Shown piece by piece: positions 1-4,800 of a stretch of 5,721 nucleotides of DNA. Each line of letters opens with the position of its first letter. Position 1 is the stretch's first letter. Location: positions 1 to 5,721 of the forward strand of contig CAZHSB010000074.1 in NCBI GenBank assembly GCA_964534945.1. Reading direction: 5' to 3'. The notes under the pieces are model-generated. The model did no database searches. It was not told where the DNA came from and worked only from the letters and a program-made list of their open reading frames with translations. The position numbers and the translations under genes were made by a program. The stretch is from CAZHFA01 sp964534945 (GTDB lineage Bacteria; Bdellovibrionota_C; UBA2361; CAKMMH01).

Positions 1-23
1 TTCACGATTTTTTTCTCCATAAA

Positions 24-60
24 TAAAAATAAACATAAAGATCTAACGACCGTTAGATCC
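24..60 (-). terminator. Palindrome plus T-rich tail, likely terminator of the minus-strand remnant
   Basis: Bases 40-48 (GATCTAACG) pair with 51-59 (CGTTAGATC) around a 2-base centre, giving a 9-bp stem. In RNA the innermost pair would open into a small loop. Read on the minus strand, the stem is followed by TTTATGTTTATTTTTA, which suits an intrinsic terminator, although the stem is short and not GC-rich. It lies about 120 bp past the stop of the minus-strand remnant. A dyad operator for a DNA-binding regulator is an alternative, since the centre resembles TetR-family dyads, but no regulator gene is in view. Confidence 0.45.
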
Positions 61-179
61 TTATGATTTTACCTTTACTTATTTGCTAAGATTTTAAGTA
101 AAATATAATTTTTAGGATTGATTTTAGAAACATCCATGTATAAAATTTTAACGGTCGTTAGATCTTTATGTTTATTTTT
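25..179. repeat. 31-bp perfect inverted repeat bracketing 93 bp
   Basis: Bases 25-55 are the exact reverse complement of bases 149-179 (31 of 31), with 93 bp of AT-rich sequence between them. Each arm contains the core TAACG-NN-CGTTA, and each reads outward into TTTATGTTTATTTTT. The right arm ends at the base before the stop codon (complement of 180-182) of the minus-strand gene remnant. Two readings fit. It could be a pair of outward-facing terminator-like units, or a ~155-bp non-autonomous element with terminal inverted repeats. I see no transposase and no convincing target duplication. A perfect 31-bp match this far apart is well beyond chance even in AT-rich DNA, because the arms include the mixed-base core. 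Confidence 0.85.
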
Positions 180-371
180 TTATTTTCTCTCCCCGCATCC
201 TTCAACAGTCCAGCTTCCTTGATAGAAGACAGGTAAAATAATCATCTTACTATTTGTTATTGTGGTATCTAAGAGTAAAGGAGATGAAGTTTTTGAATAT
301 GCGTCATCAATAGCACTTTGTAATAATGCTCTTCCTGTTGGAATAGCGGAAAATCTATGACATACACAAAT
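180..371 (-). pseudogene. C-terminal remnant of a small, probably exported (lipoprotein-like) protein
   Basis: Reading the minus strand from about 371 to a TAA at 182-180 gives 64 codons with no internal stop. The last ~53 residues look like real protein: PTGRALLQSAIDDAYSK, then a strand-like stretch TTITNSKMIILPVF, then YQGSWTVEGCGERK at the end. The pattern of an amphipathic Ala-rich helix, two beta strands and a terminal (W/Y)-T-V-x-G is, from my knowledge of the families, like the C-terminus of small bacterial lipoproteins. I cannot name the family. The frame has a TAA at 372-374 and no ATG or plausible ribosome-binding site, so the N-terminus, including any signal peptide, is gone. Residues encoded upstream of about base 349 belong to the E1 repeat, which indicates that E1 insertion or a deletion ending at E1 removed the 5' part. 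The 3' end appears intact. Confidence 0.55.
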
Positions 372-456
372 TTAATTAAAAAAGAACACTAGAATTATGA
401 AAATCCCTTAAAAAAAATAGAAATTTAAAAAAAATATGCCTATCCTAGATTTTTAT
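347..456 (-). mobile_element. MITE-like element copy E1 (degenerate)
   Basis: Read on the minus strand, this segment aligns end to end with 1734-1840. Shared blocks appear in the same order: the left terminal repeat (AAAATCTAGGATAGGCATATT here), AAATTTCTATTTTT (reverse complement of 413-426), GGATTTTC followed by AATTCTA, then ATTAAATTTGTG, and a right terminal repeat TGTATGTCATAGATTTTC. Against the 20-base terminus TGCCTGTCCTAGATTTTCAT, bases 437-456 match 18 of 20 and the other end (reverse complement of 347-366) matches 15 of 20. The two ends of this copy pair poorly with each other, so it looks older or more eroded than E2. It has no coding capacity. I do not recognise the parent insertion sequence. 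Confidence 0.72.
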
Positions 457-683
457 CTTAGATTTTTACTGTTATTTCAATATGATATATTTATCACACG
501 ACTTAAAGAAACGATGGTTTATTTTGGAAATAAATTATTCTCTCAATAAGACATTATTAAAAGACGATAATATAACATTGTAAACAGATGTTAGTTTTTT
601 TTAACAAGGTGATGTAAAATTATCTCTAAATTTGAGAACTTATATTTTACTTAAATATTGAAATATTTTAGGAAAGATTGAAA
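457..683 (+). other. AT-rich leader upstream of moxR
   Basis: No gene is supported here. The stretch begins at the E1 boundary, where a 10-base TAGATTTTTA is repeated 13 bases apart (446-455 and 459-468). A 33-codon open frame at 482-583 has no ribosome-binding site and resembles nothing I know. The moxR promoter must lie here or inside E1. Several -10-like hexamers exist, such as TATAAC at 571 and TATATT at 641, but none has a convincing -35 partner at 16-18 bases, so I do not call one. Bases 593-602 are a run of ten T. Confidence 0.5.
670..676 (+). promoter_or_regulatory. Ribosome-binding site that selects the moxR start
   Basis: AGGAAAG lies 7 bases before the ATG at 684 (the AGGA core is 10 bases before it). 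The alternative in-frame TTG at 678 would leave only 4 bases after AGGA and none after AGGAAAG. The ATG at 684 is therefore the better start. Confidence 0.6.
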
Positions 684-1679
684 ATGACAAATGAAATTTT
701 AAGCTTAGAAGAAAAGATAGCAAATTTTAAATCAAATTTTACCAGTATTCGAAATGAAATTAAAAAAGTAATTGTTGGAATGGATGAAATTATTGATTTT
801 ACTTTAGCTTCTATTTTTGCAAATGGTCATGTTTTATTAGAAGGAGTTCCTGGGCTTGGAAAAACTCTTCTAGTAAAAACAATCGCTCAAGTTTTAGGAT
901 TAGATTTTAAACGAATTCAGTTTACTCCGGATTTAATGCCATCAGATTTAACAGGCACATTAGTCCTTTCAGAAGAAGAATCAGGTAAAAAAGATTTTGT
1001 TTTTAAAGAAGGACCTCTTTTTTCAAATATTATTCTTGCAGATGAAATAAACAGAGCAACTCCCAAGACGCAATCTGCTTTATTAGAAGCAATGGAAGAA
1101 AAACAAATTTCAAGTTTTAATACAACATATAAACTTAATGAACCTTTTTTCGTTTTGGCAACACAAAACCCAATAGAGCTTGAAGGAACCTATGTGCTTC
1201 CGGAGGCTCAACTTGATAGATTTTTAATAAAACTTTATCTAAATTTTCCCGAAGAAAATGAGTTAATGACTATTTTAGAACAAACGACAGGAGCAGAAAA
1301 ACAAAAACTAAATGTTTTGTCTGATATTTCCAGACAAGGCTTTGAAGAAATGAAAACTTTAGTTAAAAAAGCAATTGTTCCTGATTCGTTGCTGGCTTAT
1401 GTGGTACGTTTGATTAGTGAATTTAACCCACAAAGTGATTATTCACCTAGTATAGTAAAACATTACGTTGCTTTTTGTCCAGGGCCTAGAGGTGCACAGT
1501 CTGTCATTATACTTGCAAAGGTTTTTGCATTACTTAATGGAAGAGTGGAATTAAATATCGATGATGTCAAAAAGGCTCTTTTACCAGCGTTAAGACACAG
1601 ATTAGTACTTAATTTCCAAGCTGACGTCAACAAGATATCTAGTGATTTAATTATTTCTGAAGTATCTTCCAAAAAATAA
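684..1679 (+). CDS. moxR: MoxR-family AAA+ ATPase
   Basis: This encodes a 331-residue cytoplasmic AAA+ ATPase, full length for the MoxR family (usually about 300-350). In the ATG-684 numbering, Walker A is GVPGLGKT (54-61), Walker B is ILADEINR (117-124) and sensor 1 is ATQNP (159-163). The LPEAQLDRF block (172-180) includes the likely arginine finger. The C-terminal helical lid carries GPRGAQ in the sensor-2 region (267-272, where the family usually has a GASPRA-like sequence) and ALRHRLVL (302-309). MoxR proteins are known as chaperone-like ATPases that remodel or activate partners, commonly with DUF58 and VWA-domain proteins encoded next door. Here the following gene is convergent and unrelated, and no DUF58 or VWA gene is visible, so the substrate is unknown. 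The gene is bracketed by two copies of a MITE-like repeat. ATG 684 is preferred to TTG 678 because of the AGGA spacing. The family call is secure and the cellular role is not. Confidence 0.96.
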   Translation: MTNEILSLEEKIANFKSNFTSIRNEIKKVIVGMDEIIDFTLASIFANGHVLLEGVPGLGKTLLVKTIAQVLGLDFKRIQFTPDLMPSDLTGTLVLSEEESGKKDFVFKEGPLFSNIILADEINRATPKTQSALLEAMEEKQISSFNTTYKLNEPFFVLATQNPIELEGTYVLPEAQLDRFLIKLYLNFPEENELMTILEQTTGAEKQKLNVLSDISRQGFEEMKTLVKKAIVPDSLLAYVVRLISEFNPQSDYSPSIVKHYVAFCPGPRGAQSVIILAKVFALLNGRVELNIDDVKKALLPALRHRLVLNFQADVNKISSDLIISEVSSKK

Positions 1680-1709
1680 ATTTTGTTAAAAAATTTTCTT
1701 TGGAAGATA
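1663..1709 (+). terminator. Stem-loop spanning the moxR stop codon
   Basis: TATCTTCCAAA (1663-1673) is the exact reverse complement of TTTGGAAGATA (1699-1709), an 11-bp stem with a 25-base loop that contains the TAA (1677-1679). The right arm is followed by A-rich rather than T-rich sequence, so it is not a textbook intrinsic terminator. It may be an mRNA 3'-end stabilising hairpin, or a chance match in AT-rich DNA. Confidence 0.35.
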
Positions 1710-1710
1710 A

Positions 1711-1745
1711 AAAATTTAGAGATTGAAAATTTAGTGAAAATTTAG
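1711..1745 (+). repeat. Three direct copies of AAAATTTAG
   Basis: AAAATTTAG occurs at 1711-1719, 1726-1734 and 1737-1745. The third copy is part of the left terminal repeat of E2. The first two, just outside, could be duplicated target sequence, slippage products, or low-complexity coincidence. Confidence 0.5.
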
Positions 1746-1840
1746 GACAGACATATTCTTTATTCTTTAAAATTTCTATTTTTATTTAAAGGATTTTCCA
1801 AATTCTAATGATTAAATTTGTGCCTGTCCTAGATTTTCAT
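1734..1840 (+). mobile_element. MITE-like element copy E2 (better preserved)
   Basis: This is a 107-bp non-coding element in the convergent gap between moxR and the RCC1 gene. Its ends are 20-base imperfect inverted repeats: 1734-1753 is complementary to 1821-1840 (TGCCTGTCCTAGATTTTCAT) at 17 of 20 positions. The interior matches E1 (347-456, opposite orientation) in the same order, including AAATTTCTATTTTT at 1770-1783 and ATTAAATTTGTG near the right end. In a plus-strand transcript two of the three differences become G-U pairs, so 19 of 20 positions could pair. The stem is followed by TTTTT at 1840-1844, so the element may also act as the 3' terminator of moxR. Target duplications are not evident, and no parent transposase is in the window. 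Confidence 0.75.
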
Positions 1841-1891
1841 TTTTGGTAAAAAAGATTGTACGGATGTTTAAACCTTTTATTCTTCTTTCTC

Positions 1892-4800
1892 TTATAAAAC
1901 TTTAGATGGGTCAATTACAACCTCAGTAGGACCGTCATATTTTATAACATGCCCAATTCCCATTCCATTCCCAAGTTGCCCAAAGTGAGAATTTCCCCAA
2001 CAATACGCACTACCATTATCTGTTAAAGCACAAGAAAAGTCTCCTCCCGAAGATATTTGAACTACATTTTTTAAATATTTTTTTCTTTGTTCGCCTCCTT
2101 TTTTAAAAAATCCAAAATCTCTTGATATGCTTTTTACAGGAAGACTATCCTTATAAGGACAGAACACTTTTCCATTTGTTGTTAATGCAAAAAAATCATA
2201 TCCATAAGGTATTTGCTCTATATATATTTGCTCTATATTATCTATTACTTTTTCTGGAACTAAAACTTTACGTTTCTCTCTTAACCTTCCCCAACAATAT
2301 GCCTCCTTATTTTTTGTTATCGCACATGTATAAGAATTTCCTAAATATATCTTACTTATATCTTGTAAATACTTTCCTCCTTGTTCTCCCCCATCTACTT
2401 TTACAGGAACTAACGAATTACCTTTTTTCACATTTCCCAATCCTAGGTCTTTATTATCTCCCCAACAGTAAACTTCTCCTTTTGTTGTTAATGCACATAC
2501 ATAACAAGTACAATTATCGTGACAATAAGAATAATAACGATCCTTATTAAATGAAAAAGATACTTGTTTTATATCTTGTAAATATTTCCCTCCTTGCTCG
2601 CCTCCTAATATTTTTATAGGAACATATGATGTATTTTTTATATATTTCTTCTTTATATGTTTTCTGTCTCCCCAGCAATAAACTTCCCCATTTGTTGTTA
2701 CTGCACATGTATGATTGTAACCAGCAGATACTTGAACAATATCCTTTAAATACTCACCTCCTTGTCTTCCACCAATAACTTTTAGTGGTAAAGAAGAGCT
2801 TACCGGATATGGATTTTTTGATCGTCCTAATTGTCCACATTCATTATTTCCCCAACAATACACTTCTCCTTTTATTGTTACTGCACATGTATGTGCATAA
2901 CCAGCAGATACGCCCTTTATGTCTCTTAAATATTTTCCGCCTTGTTCCCCTCCTAACACTTGTACCGGAATTGGCTCTACCTTAAGAGAATATCGTAAAC
3001 TATTATTTCCAAGCTCTCCAAAAAGATTATCTCCCCAACAATAAAGAAATTTATTATTATCTTTTGTTATTCCACAAGCATGATTTAAACCTGTACTTAT
3101 AGATTCAAAAGATATTTTTGTTTTATCACTATCATCTGCTTTTACATTTTTTCTTAATTTCCTATATGGACATACAACACTAAAATTACCATCTTTTTCA
3201 TAACACTTATATTTTTTTCCGCTAGGGCAAATTTCTCCTACTTTAGAATAATTCCAATGAGTAGAACATGTAGAATTATTAGAAGAACTTCTTATTTTAT
3301 CAAAAATTATTTTTTGAAATTCTTTATTTAAACAGTATTTTTTCCCTTCTCCTGTTACAGTGCAATATTCAGATTCATAAACAGTCTTTATTAAATAATT
3401 TTTTTTATCTTCACTGCTAAAAACTCTTACTGGAGCTAAAAATTCTTCCTTGTCAGTTCCTCCCCAACAATATATTTCTTCATTAGTTGTTAAAGCACAT
3501 GCTTGGTAATCATATGGATAATCTTGACCTCCATTTATAAATATCTGACTTACATTTTTTAAGAAATTACCTCCTTGCTCGCCCCCTAATACTCTTACTG
3601 GAACTTTTGAATACTCTTCTTTTCCATTTCCTAATTGTCCATAAAAATTATTTCCCCAACAATAAACTTCTCCATTTGTTACTACAGCACAAGCAAAACC
3701 ATCACCTACAGATACTTGACGTATACCTTTTAAATACTTTCCTTCTATTTTGTATGCATGACTATAATAATCATCCCAACAATACACCTCTTCTTCTGCT
3801 GTAACACCACAATGTCCAGATACATGGACAATATTTCTTAAATATTTTTCGCTAGGTTCACCACTAAAGCCCCTTAATGGAACTCTTGAAGATTTTTTTC
3901 TTCCTTCGCTCCATCTAGATTCATTATTTCCCCAACAATATACTTCTCCATTTGTTGTCACAGCACAAACCTGACCGTTTTCTACAGATAATTGACTTAC
4001 ACCTGTTAAATATTTACCTCCTTGCTCGCCTCCTAGTACTTTTACTGGAATTGATGAAGATCCATTTTCCCCATTTCCCAATCTTCCATTCCAATTATTT
4101 CCCCAACAATATACTTCTCCATTTGTTACTACAGCACAAGCAAAATCATCACCTACAGATATTTGACTTACACCTGTTAAATATTTACCTCCTTGCTCGC
4201 CTCCTAATATTTTTCCTGAAAATAATAAATTAGAGGACCTATCCTTATTCTCTTCCCAGCAATAAAGAAATTTATTATTATCTTTTGTTATTCCACACGT
4301 ATAACCATGCTTAGTAGTTATAGATATTAAAGATTTTTTTTCTGCATCAGTTATCTTATTTACCATAGGATAGGTTGGAGTAATCGTATTACTAAATTTT
4401 AAATTCTCTTTTAATTTTTTCTTTTTTTCATCATGACATACAACGCTATAATCATTTCCAGCTCCAAAGCATTTATATGTTCCTCCATTTGGGCAAGATT
4501 TTCCAATATTAGAATAATTCCAATGAGCACAACATTTAGAATTACAAGGAGGTTTTCCTTTTCCATTATAAATCTTTATTGGTGTTGGACTTGGCTCTTT
4601 ATCAAAAGTACCTGTCGCTAATTGTCCATAACGGTTTCTTCCCCAGCAATAAAGCTCTCCTTTTGTCGTCCTTGCACAGGCAAAGCCATATCCTGTAGAT
4701 ACTTGAACAATATCTCTTAAATATTTTCCACCTTGTTCCCCTCCTAGTACTCTCGTAGGAATAGAAGTATCTTTTTCTTTCCCATTACCTAATTGCCTAG

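Larger units (their letters stand above)
3034..4297 (-). repeat. 43-bp near-identical pair one propeller apart
   Basis: Bases 3034-3076 and 4255-4297 match at 42 of 43 positions. Both encode the distinctive CGITKDNNKFLYCW blade that opens each propeller after a cysteine module. The offset is 1221 bp, exactly 407 codons. This marks a segmental duplication of propeller plus linker, and it is a potential in-frame recombination site. Confidence 0.85.

Noticed and set aside
482..583. 33-codon plus-strand frame starting MIYLSHDLKKRW
   Set aside because: No ribosome-binding site, no recognisable similarity, and an open frame of this length is easily expected by chance. It could be a gene fragment, but I cannot support it.
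678..680. TTG as the moxR start
   Set aside because: It is only 4 bases from AGGA, while the ATG two codons later has suitable spacing and family homology does not need the two extra residues.
1463..1672. Minus-strand open frame of 69 codons
   Set aside because: It is entirely antisense to the conserved C-terminal part of moxR, with no ribosome-binding site or recognisable protein.
2122..2550. Plus-strand open frame of 142 codons, and similar Leu/His/Asn-rich frames at 2785-2985, 3607-3804, 3952-4233, 4433-4621 and 5350-5661
   Set aside because: All lie antisense to the RCC1 repeats and show the same low-complexity Leu/His/Asn composition created by reading the repeat DNA backwards. They recur at the repeat period and have no independent start signals.
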